Origin: Gammaproteobacteria bacterium Ga0077536
GTDB lineage: Bacteria; Pseudomonadota; Gammaproteobacteria; Ga0077536
Reading direction: 5' to 3'
NCBI GenBank assembly: GCA_001464935.1
Contig: LNEL01000040.1
Coordinates: 1 to 64,000, forward strand
Length of the DNA: 64,000 nucleotides
Part shown: piece after piece, positions 31,902 to 42,287 of the stretch
Numbering within the stretch: position 1 is the first letter of the stretch
How the letters are laid out: each line of letters begins with the position of its first letter
Position numbers and translations under genes: made by a program
The notes under the pieces: generated by a model
Database searches by the model: none
Seen by the model: the letters and a program-made list of their open reading frames with translations, nothing else
Told to the model about the DNA's origin: nothing

Positions 31902-32495
31902 ATGTCCATGACCCGCCCACTCGCCACGCTCGGCGCCCTGTGTCTGCTCGGCACGGTGTGCGCCGGCGCACAGGCCGCAACCGAAGACCTGGCGCTCGAC
32001 AACGCCACTTTCGTCACGGCGCAGAACGTCGACCCGTTCGCGCTCGATATTTCGGGCAACTTCGAGATCATCAATGTGTTCGGGGTGCGTGGCGCCGTGT
32101 TCGGCGGCCTCCTCGTCGACGACGATCTGCCGGACTTCTACAGATTCACCGTCGGACCGAACATGCGGGTGACACTGTCTGTCTCCACGCCCGAAGGACC
32201 GCTGCTCGGCAACGATCCGTTGATCGGGCTCTTCGACATCGACGGGGAGCTGCTGGCTGTCAACGATGACGGCGGGGCCGGCTACGACGCTTCGTTCAGC
32301 TACGACCTGCTCGTCGCCGGTACTTATTTCGCGGCAATCGCGGGCTATCCCGACTTCGACTTCATCGGCGATTCGACGTCCACGGACTATCTCTACCAGC
32401 TGACCATCGAGGCCGCGCCGGTGCCCTTGCCGCCTGCCTTCGCACTGCTCGGCACGGCATGCGCGGTGCTCGCCGCGCGCCGCCGCCGCACCTGA
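31902..32495 (+). CDS. Exported protein with VPLPA/PEP-CTERM-type C-terminal sorting signal
   Basis: N-terminal signal peptide; pre-peptidase-like domain (DFYRFTVGPNMRVTLSVSTPEG); C-terminus VPLPPAFALLGTACAVLAARRRRT. Confidence 0.75.
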   Translation: MSMTRPLATLGALCLLGTVCAGAQAATEDLALDNATFVTAQNVDPFALDISGNFEIINVFGVRGAVFGGLLVDDDLPDFYRFTVGPNMRVTLSVSTPEGPLLGNDPLIGLFDIDGELLAVNDDGGAGYDASFSYDLLVAGTYFAAIAGYPDFDFIGDSTSTDYLYQLTIEAAPVPLPPAFALLGTACAVLAARRRRT

Positions 32496-32644
32496 CATTT
32501 CCTTCTCCCTCCCGGCCTGCGCACGCCACGGACGGCGGCGCGCTTCCGCCCCGTTGCCTCCCTTCTCACTCGACGAGTGCCACGCCGACATCCGTCGGTG
32601 CTGCAATCCCTGATCGGTCCAATTGGCCCTACCGGGACCGCCCC

Positions 32645-32679
32645 AATAAAAAAGCCGGCGCCACAGGTGGCGCCGGCTT
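32645..32679 (-). terminator. Rho-independent terminator for the minus-strand amidase gene
   Basis: 13-bp stem AAGCCGGCGCCAC/GTGGCGCCGGCTT followed on the minus strand by TTTTTTATTGG. Confidence 0.8.
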
Positions 32680-32707
32680 GATGCCAGAAGCTGCGGGCTG
32701 ATCCGCG

Positions 32708-35700
32708 TTACGGCATGGCGAGCACCCGGTCACCGGGATGGCAGAGTTCCTTCGTGAAGAAGGCGCTGCCCGGCACACAGCGGTACATGCTCGGGTTGGT
32801 CACGCTCGGCGCCCGACGCTGAAATGACGAGCCCTGCTCGAACGCATGTCCAATCGAGAGCAGCTCGGCCTCGTCGAACGCGGTGCCGACGAAGCTGACG
32901 CCCACCGGATTGCGTCCCTGGTTGCCAGTACCCTCACTGGCCGGCACGGTCAGCACGGGATAGCCGGCCCGATCGGCATGGCCGATCAGTGGGCTCGCCG
33001 CGATGCCGTTGCCCGCCGGCACCACGATCGCGGCGAGGTCATCCGCCGGATCCGCGGTTCCTGCCGCGAGTATCCCGTCGATCAGCTGCTGCGTGCCCGC
33101 CTTGCCGTCCGCCAGATCGGCGGCATATGTCGACAGGTCGGGCAGGTTCGCCGCCTCGAGTTCGCGCTGTTGATACTTCAGGCCCTCCACCGGATTCGCG
33201 ACGTTGTAGTCGATGATCTGCTGCAGGGTTTTCGCACCGCGACCGCGCAGCGTGGGCAGGTACTGATTGAGGTCGCGTTTGAACTCGCGCAACACGATGC
33301 TCGGCGGGTTCACAGCGGGCGTCGCGATCGTCACCTCCACGGTCGTTGCGCCCAGGCCCGTCAGGGTTGCGATTGCCGCCTGGTAGGCCGCGTTCGCATT
33401 GGCGACGAACGCGATCTTCTTGCCGGCGAGCGCGCCCGGCGCGAGGCCGGCCAGGTAGTTCGGTACCGGCGGCTGTCCCAGTGTCGCCGGGTCGGCCACA
33501 TCCGGGCCTGCAATGACCTGCAGCTGGAGTGCCGCATCGTAGACTGAGCGCGCAATCGGTCCCGGGGCATCCTGGGACTTCGCGACCGGCAGCACACCCT
33601 TGCGGCTGACGAGACCGACCGTCGGCTTGAGACCCACGACGCCGGCAACACTCGCCGGGCCGATCAGCTGCGCCGTATCGGGGGAGGTCTCGAGCCCGAC
33701 CGCCATCGCAGCGAGACCGGAGGCGGTCGCGGCCGCCGAGCCGCCGGACGAGCCTGCGGGTGTCTTGTCGGTATCGGACGGCAACAGCACCTGGCCGCCG
33801 AGCGAGGAGTATCCGGCAGGCATGTTTTCGTCGAACACGCCGTTCAGCTCGCTGATGTTCGCCTTGCCGACGATCACCGCGCCGGCCGCACGCAAGCGCG
33901 CGACGACGGTCGACTCACCCGTCGGCAACAGGCCCTGCAGCGCGATCGAGCCGCCGGTGGTCGGCAGTCCGCGCACGTCCATCGAGTCGTCGACGATCAC
34001 GGGGATGCCGTGCAGGGGCCCGCGCGCGCCGCGCAGCCTGCGTTCGAGATCCATGGCCCTGGCCTCCTTGAGCGCACCGGGATTGACGAGGCGCACGGCC
34101 TGGACCGCCGGGCCGTCGGCATTCGTCAGCGCGATGCGCGACAGGTAGGCGCGCGTCAGCGTCTCGGCGCTCAGCGTGCCGGCCGTCATGCGCGCCTGCA
34201 GGCTCTGGACCGTTTCCGTTTCGAGCGGGAACGGCAGCGTCGTGGTGGTGGGGCCGGCAATCACGGACGGCACGATCGCCTCGTAGTCGGGATTGCAGGC
34301 GCCGCGCTGGTGAAAGGCGGGTTTCGGGTTCGTCTTTGCGCAACGGTACATGCTCGGATTGATCTCCGTGACCGGCTGGCGCTTGAGCGTGCCCTGCTCG
34401 ATCACGTAGGCGACACCGAGCAGATCACGCTCGCTGTAGGCCGTGCCATAGACGTTGAGACCCACCGCGCGGCGCGTGGTCGGGTTGTAACCCATCGGCA
34501 CCGTGATCTGCGGATAGCCCGCACGCGGACCGTTCGGCGCCGAGCCCACGATCGCGATGAAGTCATCGCTGGTATCGTTCGGCGTATCGTTGGTCAGCAG
34601 GCGGTCGATGCTCTGACGGGCGATGATTTTTCCCTGCAGCAGTGCGTTTCTGTAGTTGGCGGCGATCGTCGGGTCGCCGAGATCGATGGCGTTCGCATTG
34701 AGGTGCGTGTTGTGACCGAACTTCAGCGCCTGGTCGGCCTCCTCGATGTTCTTCGCGATTTCTTCATCGAGCGACTTGATCGGCGCGTTCGGTCCGAGAT
34801 TCGCGTAATAGCGGTTGATGTCCCGCTTCGCCTCGGTCGTCAGGATGTTGCCGGGTGGAAAGGTCAATGCCGGGCTGAGGACCGGACGCAGCACCATGAT
34901 GGCGCCCGCCGCGACCAGCGCGTTGTAGGCTTCGCCGAGCGGGGTTGTGGCGCCGGTGACGGGATCGAGCAGATCGCCGTTGTAGCCAATGCGCTTGCCG
35001 TTGACGAAGTTCAGATCCAGCGCCGACAGGTAGTTCGGCAACGGGACCGGCTGCGGGGGAATGATGATGTCGTCTTCCGCCGGTGTGAGGCCCCAGAGGC
35101 CGTCGAGACTGCTCTCGGGATCGGGCCCGGCAATGGCGGTCAGCGTATAGGCGGCATTGGCAACGGTGCGATCCATTGGACCGGCGGTGTCCTGCGACGC
35201 CGAGATCGGGCCGATGCCGACGCCCGGCACGAGGCCGACCGTCGGGCGCAGGCCCACGATGCCATTCGCCGCCGACGGGCTGATGATCGAACCTGAAGTC
35301 TCAGTGCCGATCACCAGCAGCGACAGCGCCGCCGCAGAGGCCGCGCCGCTGCCCGAAGACGAACCGCTCACATTCTGGTCGGCATCGACCGCGTTGAGCA
35401 CCTGGCCCGTGAGGTTCGAAAAGCCCGACGGCTGGTTGCCGAAGAAGTTCGCATACTCCGACAGGCCCAGCTTGCCGAGCACGAGCGCGCCGCGCTCACG
35501 CAGTTTCTCCACGACACCGGAGTCATTCTGCGGGAATGAGTTGCGCAGCGAGTAGTTGCCGTTCGAGGTGTACATGCCCTTGACGTCGATGAGGTCCTTC
35601 ATCAGCACCGGCATGCCGTGCACAGGACTGCGCGCTTTGCCCATGCGCCGCTCCTGATCGAGCTTGCGGGCCTCGGCGAGCCATTGCTTGTTGAGCTGCG

Positions 35701-35944
35701 TCACCGCGTTCAGACCGGGGCCGCGCTTGTTCAGGGCCTCGATGCGCGCAATGTAGGCGCGTGCGAGCGCCTCACTGGTCAATGTCCCCGCCTCGAGCAT
35801 CGCACGCACCTGCGGTGCAGTGAGTCGTTCGAGGTCCAGCGGTTTGTTGGCCTGCGCACCCGCTGCCGCGAGTGCACAGGCCAGACCGAGCAGCCGCCCC
35901 GCTGCCTGTCGTTTCAGCGATGATTTTCCCGACTTCTTCCGCAT
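32708..35944 (-). CDS. Exported tandem amidase-signature protein (two amidase domains, second degenerate)
   Basis: Signal-like N-terminus; domain 1 PVLMKDLIDV, SGSSSGSGAA, ETSGSIISPSA; domain 2 [34 protein letters not shown]; repeated NPSMYRC C-terminal element. Confidence 0.88.
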   Translation of the reverse strand: MRKKSGKSSLKRQAAGRLLGLACALAAAGAQANKPLDLERLTAPQVRAMLEAGTLTSEALARAYIARIEALNKRGPGLNAVTQLNKQWLAEARKLDQERRMGKARSPVHGMPVLMKDLIDVKGMYTSNGNYSLRNSFPQNDSGVVEKLRERGALVLGKLGLSEYANFFGNQPSGFSNLTGQVLNAVDADQNVSGSSSGSGAASAAALSLLVIGTETSGSIISPSAANGIVGLRPTVGLVPGVGIGPISASQDTAGPMDRTVANAAYTLTAIAGPDPESSLDGLWGLTPAEDDIIIPPQPVPLPNYLSALDLNFVNGKRIGYNGDLLDPVTGATTPLGEAYNALVAAGAIMVLRPVLSPALTFPPGNILTTEAKRDINRYYANLGPNAPIKSLDEEIAKNIEEADQALKFGHNTHLNANAIDLGDPTIAANYRNALLQGKIIARQSIDRLLTNDTPNDTSDDFIAIVGSAPNGPRAGYPQITVPMGYNPTTRRAVGLNVYGTAYSERDLLGVAYVIEQGTLKRQPVTEINPSMYRCAKTNPKPAFHQRGACNPDYEAIVPSVIAGPTTTTLPFPLETETVQSLQARMTAGTLSAETLTRAYLSRIALTNADGPAVQAVRLVNPGALKEARAMDLERRLRGARGPLHGIPVIVDDSMDVRGLPTTGGSIALQGLLPTGESTVVARLRAAGAVIVGKANISELNGVFDENMPAGYSSLGGQVLLPSDTDKTPAGSSGGSAAATASGLAAMAVGLETSPDTAQLIGPASVAGVVGLKPTVGLVSRKGVLPVAKSQDAPGPIARSVYDAALQLQVIAGPDVADPATLGQPPVPNYLAGLAPGALAGKKIAFVANANAAYQAAIATLTGLGATTVEVTIATPAVNPPSIVLREFKRDLNQYLPTLRGRGAKTLQQIIDYNVANPVEGLKYQQRELEAANLPDLSTYAADLADGKAGTQQLIDGILAAGTADPADDLAAIVVPAGNGIAASPLIGHADRAGYPVLTVPASEGTGNQGRNPVGVSFVGTAFDEAELLSIGHAFEQGSSFQRRAPSVTNPSMYRCVPGSAFFTKELCHPGDRVLAMP

Positions 35945-36222
35945 TTTGATTTCCCCGCCTGGTTCGGTGTGTGAAGTGGCAGCCGCGCGTGAGCGGACTG
36001 GTGCGGGGTGCTAGCAAGCGGCGCGCCACGCGAGGACTGTCGGCGCAAGTGATTGAATCAGACGAAGCTTCAGTGTCGTCCGCACGGCGAATGCGTGAGA
36101 CGACATGAGACGACGCACAATTCGCATGCGGAATCACGACGCGAAGGACCGTGGCGGTGCGCGGATGACGCCGGGATGCCGCCCGGTCGATGCAGTGGCT
36201 GAACGGCGCGCCGGACGGAGTT

Positions 36223-36307
36223 GATAGCAATCGGGGACGATAGCAATCGGGGACACCCACTTAACAATCGAAGCGTCAGCAATTAGGAAGCAATTAGGGA
36301 CACCCAC
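36223..36307. repeat. GGGACACCCA repeat cluster with 16-bp tandem duplication
   Basis: GATAGCAATCGGGGAC x2 (36223-36254); exact GGGACACCCAC copies at 36249-36260 and 36297-36307. Confidence 0.85.
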
Positions 36308-36667
36308 ATTCTGGTGCACGCTTCGGCGCTCTAGATTTGGCCTTGTCGACGAATGCGCCGGTGATCGCGGCAATCAGGGGCAGGCAGGTTGCCGCGCAAT
36401 GAGATCGTGCCCAGCAACTCGGGGGTGTGTGACGAAACTGGTGCAACGTCCGCCTTCGACCTGAAATCTTGCGACGGCGCTGGAGAGGATGGAGAGGGCG
36501 GATGTCTCCGGGGCCGCGCCCAGGACGACGTGCGGCGCCATGATCTGGTCCGTTTGGCGCGCTGCCTGGCAGCGCCGCCGAGGATTCTTCGGCCGAAAGA
36601 GTGCGGCGCTCAAGCTCTTTGGCGCACATCGCAAGTGCGCCGCACCAGACAAGGGCTGTCGCGCCGG

Positions 36668-37174
36668 CTATGGCTTCAGGACATCGAGTGCATCCTGCGC
36701 GAACTGCGCGTACTCGATCACGGTGCCGTCAGGATCCCTGACGCACAGGAACTTTGCTTCGACGCCCGAAGGCTTCACCCCCGGCGCCGTTTCGTACGGT
36801 GATACGGGCCCGACGAACTCGACGCCGCGCTCGGCGAGGTGCCTCGCAACGCTTTCGATATCGGCGACTTCGAAGCAGAGCCGCACGATGCCGACGTTGT
36901 CGAGCGTCTTGTAAGCCTCGCCCGCCGTGGGTTGGTCCAGGAACTGGATGATGTCGAGAAATGGCACTGGCTTGTCGCCGGGAATCTTCATGAACACCGC
37001 GCGAAAGCGTCGGTTGGATTCGAGCCCGAGCCCACGCCAGACGCCGGCACCTTCCTCGAAGATCTGATCGGCGAACTTCTCGAAACCCAGCATTTCGTAG
37101 AACGGGACGGTACGGTCCATATCGCGCACGCAGATGTTGGCGTGGACCATTTGGCGAATTTCGATGGCTGGCAT
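36668..37174 (-). CDS. VOC family (glyoxalase-like) protein
   Basis: VHANICVRDMDRTVPFYEMLGFEKF; KFLCVRDPDGTVIEYAQF. Confidence 0.9.
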   Translation of the reverse strand: MPAIEIRQMVHANICVRDMDRTVPFYEMLGFEKFADQIFEEGAGVWRGLGLESNRRFRAVFMKIPGDKPVPFLDIIQFLDQPTAGEAYKTLDNVGIVRLCFEVADIESVARHLAERGVEFVGPVSPYETAPGVKPSGVEAKFLCVRDPDGTVIEYAQFAQDALDVLKP

Positions 37175-37278
37175 GAGGGATCCTCCGATCATTGAATACG
37201 GACAGGGCGAGTATAACGTCAGTCATTGGAGAGCCACGAAGCGCTGCCTCCTTACCGATTCCCGGCCAGGCACATCGC

Positions 37279-37306
37279 GTAGGTTGGGCTGACGTCGGAA
37301 ACCCAG
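37279..37306. repeat. Lone GGTTGGGCTGACG... REP-like copy
   Basis: GTAGGTTGGGCTGACGTCGGAAACCCAG, related to the arms at 21844/21962. Confidence 0.55.
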
Positions 37307-37327
37307 CGCCCGACGTTCTTTGCGTGT

Positions 37328-37373
37328 GGGAAATTCGGGAAATTCGGGGAAATTGGAAATTCGGGACACCCAC
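37328..37373 (+). repeat. GGGACACCCAC copy preceded by AAATTCGGG tandem units, left flank of the transposase gene
   Basis: GGGAAATTCGGGAAATTCGGGGAAATTGGAAATTCGGGACACCCAC. Confidence 0.85.
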
Positions 37374-37585
37374 TTCTTGTTGCAAGCAGCGGAAATGTCG
37401 CACATCCACCTCCCGACTTCAGTACCTAGCGCTTTCGCAAGCCGATAAACCAGCGACGGCCAAACACGCTGGGGCTCGTGGTTCGTTCTCGGGTGCTGGC
37501 TGCTGAATTCCGGCCATGGCCCTCCGGGCCGCGAATTCCGCGACGTTGCGCTGCCCCAGTTCCAATGTGATGAATGGGCCGGCTG

Positions 37586-38590
37586 CTATTCGTTGATGCG
37601 GCTATAGAGCCGTCGTGCTGCGGTCTGCCCCCGAATCCAGCGCCAGCCACACCGCGAAGCCAGGCTCTTGAGTCTATGCGGCGCGCCAATGAAGAGTCGG
37701 AAGCGCGTGTGCAACTCGGCGACGCTGTTCAGCCACTCTCCGGGCGACAGGCCAAGGCTTTCGAGCAGACGCGGCGTCGAGTCAGGTATAGCGCCTCGCT
37801 TGCGCAGGTGCACGGCGCGGCCACTCGAGTCCAGGAGGTCGAGATAGTCTTGAAGGTTGAACGGCAGGCCGGCATCTTCGCCCTGCCGCATCGCCCCGGC
37901 GAAGGGCCGCAAGGCAGGTTTGACGTTCCCGACGTCCGCTTTGGGTGTGGCGATGACTTCGTGCAACCGCTGCTGGCCGGACGTGAACTCGGACGTCTCG
38001 ATCGAGTCGGCTATCCCGGCCCGTACCGGGTTCAGATCGACATAGGCCATCACCGTCAACAGCGCCTCTTCATCGAGCAGCGCTTGCGACTTGAAGCGGC
38101 CTTCCCAGAAGCGCCCCGTGCAACCGTCTTCCTTGTTGGCGAGGCGGGCAATGAATTCATTGAGGCAACGCATGAACCAGCCCAGGTCCGTCAGGCGCCC
38201 CCGCCAGCGGGCAATGCAATCGGCAAGCAGGGCGGATTCGCTTGCGTCGAGCGTCGCGCCGTTCAGGTAGCTCGCGGCACAGGCAGGGCCCGTGTAGAGC
38301 TGGCGCCAGCGCTCGACGACCTCACGAGCCGTCCACTGGGCGGCTCGGCCCGGCGCGAGGCGCAGCACGAGGTGATAGTGATTGCTCATCAACGCATAGG
38401 CGCAGAGATCGATGGCGAAGACTTCGGTGAGCAACGCGAGTCGCTCGAGGATGCTGGCCTTGCGGTGCTCGAACGATCTACCGGAAGCGGGGTCGCGACC
38501 GCAGAGGAAAGCCTGGCGCACGCAGCGGCCGATGCAGTGGTAATAGGGCGTAACACTCGCGGACACGAGCGATGAACGGGCACGAGTCAT
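37586..38590 (-). mobile_element. IS200-like Y1/HUH transposase, REP-associated tyrosine transposase (RAYT) type
   Basis: PYYHCIGRCVRQAFLCG, ALMSNHYHLVLRL (HUH motif), FWEGRFKSQALLDEEALLTVMAYVDLNPVRAGI (catalytic Tyr region). Confidence 0.9.
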
Positions 38591-38669
38591 CCTTGTTTCT
38601 CCCGATAGACTGCCGGCGTCCTTGCCGACAACTCACACGCTAACGGGGCGAAGACATGCTTTCAATACG

Positions 38670-38736
38670 GTGGGTGTCCCAGTATTGGTCGGATTGGTCA
38701 TACGGTGGGTGTCCCAGGATGGTCCAGGATGGTCCA
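38670..38736 (-). repeat. Two inverted GTGGGTGTCCC copies with 10-bp tandem duplication, right flank of the transposase gene
   Basis: GTGGGTGTCCC at 38670-38680 and 38705-38715; CCAGGATGGT x2 from 38714. Confidence 0.85.
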
Positions 38737-38900
38737 CGCGCTACGCGGGCCGCCCGCGCTGCGTCAGCGTGCATGCGGCACAACGCCGTCGGGGTCAGTG
38801 CTCAAACCGGCATCCTGACTGATTTCGCCCTCTCGGGTGCAACGGCGAACTGATCCATAATCACGCACTGCCATCCGGCAGCCGAAGCGAGAGAGTGCCC

Positions 38901-39992
38901 ATGAAGATCAAGGCTGCGGTCTACCGCGAATCCAACCGTCCGCTCGCCATCGAAGACATCGATGTCGCCGATCCGGGCCCCGAGGAGGTCCTGGTCAAGA
39001 CCGTTGCCTGCGGCGTCTGTCACAGCGATCTGCACACCCTGCACGGCAAGATTGGCACGCCGATGCCGTCGGTGCTCGGGCACGAACCGGCGGGGCGGGT
39101 GGTGGCGGTCGGTGCGCGCGTGCGCAACGTTGCTGTCGGCGATCACGTGATCGCCTGCACCTCGCTGTTCTGCGGTAGCTGCGCACAGTGCGTGCAGGGC
39201 CGGCCGCATCTGTGCATCGACCGGGGTGCCTGCGCGCGCGGCGCGGACGAGATGCCGCGCCTGTCGCGCGGCGGTGAACTGATCCACCCGTTCGTCGATC
39301 TCGGCGGCTTCGCCGAAGCGATGCTGCTGCATCACCGCGCGGTGGTGAAGATCGACAAGGACATCCCACTCGATCGCGCAGCGCTCGTCGGTTGCGCTGT
39401 CACGACCGGCGTCGGCGCCGCGCTGAACACCGCACAGGTGACGCCGGGCTCGTCGGTGGTGGTGTTCGGTGCCGGCGGCGTCGGTATCTCGATCATCCAG
39501 GGCGCGCGCATCGCCGGCGCGGGCCAGATCATTGCCGTCGACATGCTCGACGCGAAGCTCGCGAGCGCGAAGAAATTCGGCGCAACGGACACGCTGAACC
39601 CGGCCGGCATCGACGTCGTGAAGACGCTCAAGAAGATGACCAAAGGCGGCGCGGATTTCGCGTTCGAAGCGGTCGGCGTGCCGAAGCTGCTGGAGCAGGC
39701 GTTCTACTGCCTCGCGCCACGCGGTACCGCCGTGCTGGTCGGCGCGATACCGATGGGCGAAACGGTGTCGATCAATCCCGCGCACTTCTTCCAGGAAAAG
39801 CGCATCTTCGGCTGCATGATGGGCTCGAACCGCTTCACGCTCGACGCGCCGCGCTATCTCGAGTTCTATCGCCAGGGCCGGCTCGATCTCGACGGCATGG
39901 TCAGCCGCCACACGCCGCTCGACCAGGTCAATGACGCGTTTCGCGCGATGGAAGCGGGCGAAGTCACGCGCACGGTGCTGATGTTCGAGTAG
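38901..39992 (+). CDS. Zinc-dependent alcohol dehydrogenase (class III/MDR family)
   Basis: CGVCHSDLHTLHGKIGTPMPSVLGHEPAGRV; CTSLFCGSCAQCVQGRPHLC; VFGAGGVGISIIQ; possible GTG start at 38895. Confidence 0.92.
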   Translation: MKIKAAVYRESNRPLAIEDIDVADPGPEEVLVKTVACGVCHSDLHTLHGKIGTPMPSVLGHEPAGRVVAVGARVRNVAVGDHVIACTSLFCGSCAQCVQGRPHLCIDRGACARGADEMPRLSRGGELIHPFVDLGGFAEAMLLHHRAVVKIDKDIPLDRAALVGCAVTTGVGAALNTAQVTPGSSVVVFGAGGVGISIIQGARIAGAGQIIAVDMLDAKLASAKKFGATDTLNPAGIDVVKTLKKMTKGGADFAFEAVGVPKLLEQAFYCLAPRGTAVLVGAIPMGETVSINPAHFFQEKRIFGCMMGSNRFTLDAPRYLEFYRQGRLDLDGMVSRHTPLDQVNDAFRAMEAGEVTRTVLMFE

Positions 39993-40437
39993 GCAACAGC
40001 TTGCCGGAAAGGCGCGGCGCTGCGGCCAACCGGACACTGGCATTGCGCAGCCGCGAGCGCCGCCCGATGGTCGGTAGCCGTGAAGCAGCGGCTGACGCAG
40101 TGGTGCGCCATCTCGTCGCCGGGGTGTAGCGCGGACCCCGTGAGCGGCCTTTCGAATGCCGCGGATCCCGGGCTTCCATGATGGTGGGCGAGACTAGCGC
40201 CTGAGGCGCGATCGGCTTGCCGCGTCAGGCCAGGCGCTGATCGCATCATTCGAACTTCGGGGCGACCCCAGCGCTGTATCCTCGCGGCAACGTGACTCAC
40301 GACGCCGACGATGCCGTGCCCGGCCATCTCGCGACGGAACCCCAGTCACGGCCGAATCCCGCAGCCCGACGGACGAGCGGCCGCTGTCAGCATGCGTCAA
40401 CGTCGGGTAACCTCGAACGACCCAGCAGGAGACGAAC

Positions 40438-41874
40438 ATGGCCAATACAGATTACGGTGATCTCGACGCGACCGCGCAGGCCGCACTGGTGCGCACAGGA
40501 CAGGTGAGTCCGCTCGAACTGGTGGAAGATGCCATCAGGCGATGCGAAGAAGTGAACGGCAGCCTGAATGCGGTGATCACCGACATGTATGAGCATGCCC
40601 GGGACGCCGCGCGGCGCCCGCTCGCCGATGGGCCGTTTGCTGGTGTGCCGTTCCTGATGAAGGACTTCGGCGCCGAAGTCGCCGGGTTTCCGTTCTTCGA
40701 GGGTTCCGCGTTCCTGAAAGGCTATATCCCGAGCGAAGATTCCGAAATCTACCGGCGCTTCTGTCGCGCGGGTCTCATCACGATCGGCAAGACCAACCTG
40801 CCGGAGTTCGCGATCGGGACTACGACAGAACCGCGCATGTTCGGCGCGACGCATAATCCGTGGGATTTGAGCCGCACGCCAGGCGGTTCGAGCGGCGGTG
40901 CCGGCGCGGCGGTTGCGGCACGGGTGGTGGCGATGGCCCATGGCAACGACGTCGGTGGCTCGATTCGCATTCCATCGTCGTGCTGCGGGCTCGTCGGCCT
41001 GAAGCCGACCCGGGGCCGCGTCACGCTCGCGCCGCACTACGGAGACGTGCTCGCCGGCAGCTTCAACGAGCATGCCTTGACGCGCACCGTGCGCGACAGC
41101 GCAGCGCTGCTCGACGCCATCGCCGGACCAGGCATAGGCGAACCCTACACGCCGACCGCGCCGGGGCGGCCCTATGCCACGGAGGTCACGCGGGATCCAG
41201 GGCGCCTGAGAATCGGTTTTTCCACCGTGACACCCCTGGGCGATGCGCTGGATCCGGAATGCGTGAAGGCCGTACACGAGACGGCGAAACTGTGTGAGTC
41301 CCTGGGGCATGAAGTGGTCGAAGATGCGCCGAAATTCGACGCCATGGAGATGTGGACCAAGTTCACGACGATGCTCGCCGCACTGGTCAACTGGGCGGTG
41401 ATGGACTGGGCACGCCGCACGGACAAGGTCCCTGCACCGGAACACTTCGAACCCTTCGTATGGGCCTTCTCGGAACGCGGCCGTGGGCAGAGCGCTGCCG
41501 ACTACCTGCTCGCGCTCCAGGACGTCCAGAAGCAGTCTCGCCTGTATTGCGAATTCTTCACGCGCCATGACGTCCTGTTGACCACGACACTGGGTCAGCC
41601 GCCCGTGCCATTGAACACACTGGTCTATGCCGGCGATCCATTCGAACTGCGTCGGCGCAGCGCGAAGTTTTCGCCCTATACCTACCTCACCAATGCCACT
41701 GGGCAGCCGGCCATCTCGCTGCCCCTGCACTGGACGCCCGACAACATGCCCGTTGGCCTGCATTTCGCTGCCCGGCACGGTGAGGAAGATTTGTTGTTCC
41801 GCCTAGCCGGCCAGTTGGAAGTCGCGCGGCCGTGGGCATCGCGGAAGCCGCCCGTGTGTTCCACGCCGGGCTGA
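40438..41874 (+). CDS. Amidase
   Basis: GVPFLMKDFGAE, GGSSGGAGAAVAAR, GNDVGGSIRIPSSCCGLVGLKPTRGR. Confidence 0.92.
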   Translation: MANTDYGDLDATAQAALVRTGQVSPLELVEDAIRRCEEVNGSLNAVITDMYEHARDAARRPLADGPFAGVPFLMKDFGAEVAGFPFFEGSAFLKGYIPSEDSEIYRRFCRAGLITIGKTNLPEFAIGTTTEPRMFGATHNPWDLSRTPGGSSGGAGAAVAARVVAMAHGNDVGGSIRIPSSCCGLVGLKPTRGRVTLAPHYGDVLAGSFNEHALTRTVRDSAALLDAIAGPGIGEPYTPTAPGRPYATEVTRDPGRLRIGFSTVTPLGDALDPECVKAVHETAKLCESLGHEVVEDAPKFDAMEMWTKFTTMLAALVNWAVMDWARRTDKVPAPEHFEPFVWAFSERGRGQSAADYLLALQDVQKQSRLYCEFFTRHDVLLTTTLGQPPVPLNTLVYAGDPFELRRRSAKFSPYTYLTNATGQPAISLPLHWTPDNMPVGLHFAARHGEEDLLFRLAGQLEVARPWASRKPPVCSTPG

Positions 41875-42287
41875 GGCCCTGGTAGCCGTGTCTACCCGGC
41901 GTCGGCTGAACGCGAAGCCGGGCCGCTTCATCGACGAAGCGAGCGCGATAAAGTCGGGTTCCCTTTGCCTGCCTACCGGTCATGACGCGCTTCTCTCACT
42001 CGCCCCCAGAACATCCTGGTGGCGCCCGGTCGCGGCGTAGCAAAGCCCGGGACCTGCGGTGTCCGGGTAACTCCCGGGTGCCGCGCTGCATACTGCAGCG
42101 GGCGTACATGACAGCTTCGAAACGGCCCTTCCAGCAGCACGAGTCACCACGCCGCCAAGCAGACGCAGGCGGCACCGTGCGCTTTCACGGCACGCGACGG
42201 TGACGACAGCAGCCAGGGATCATGAGCACGGCGAGCCTCGTCACACGCCCCACTCGCCGGGGGCGGCGGCAGCGTCGCTCTGACACC

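Noticed and set aside
34010-35296. 428-aa plus-strand ORF inside the tandem amidase gene
   Set aside because: Antisense shadow ORF; Arg/Val-rich without family resemblance
40125-40175. GTAGCGCGGACCCCG... GGATCCCGGGC element at 40.1 kb as a full BIME
   Set aside because: Too degenerate to pair arms convincingly; possible relic only
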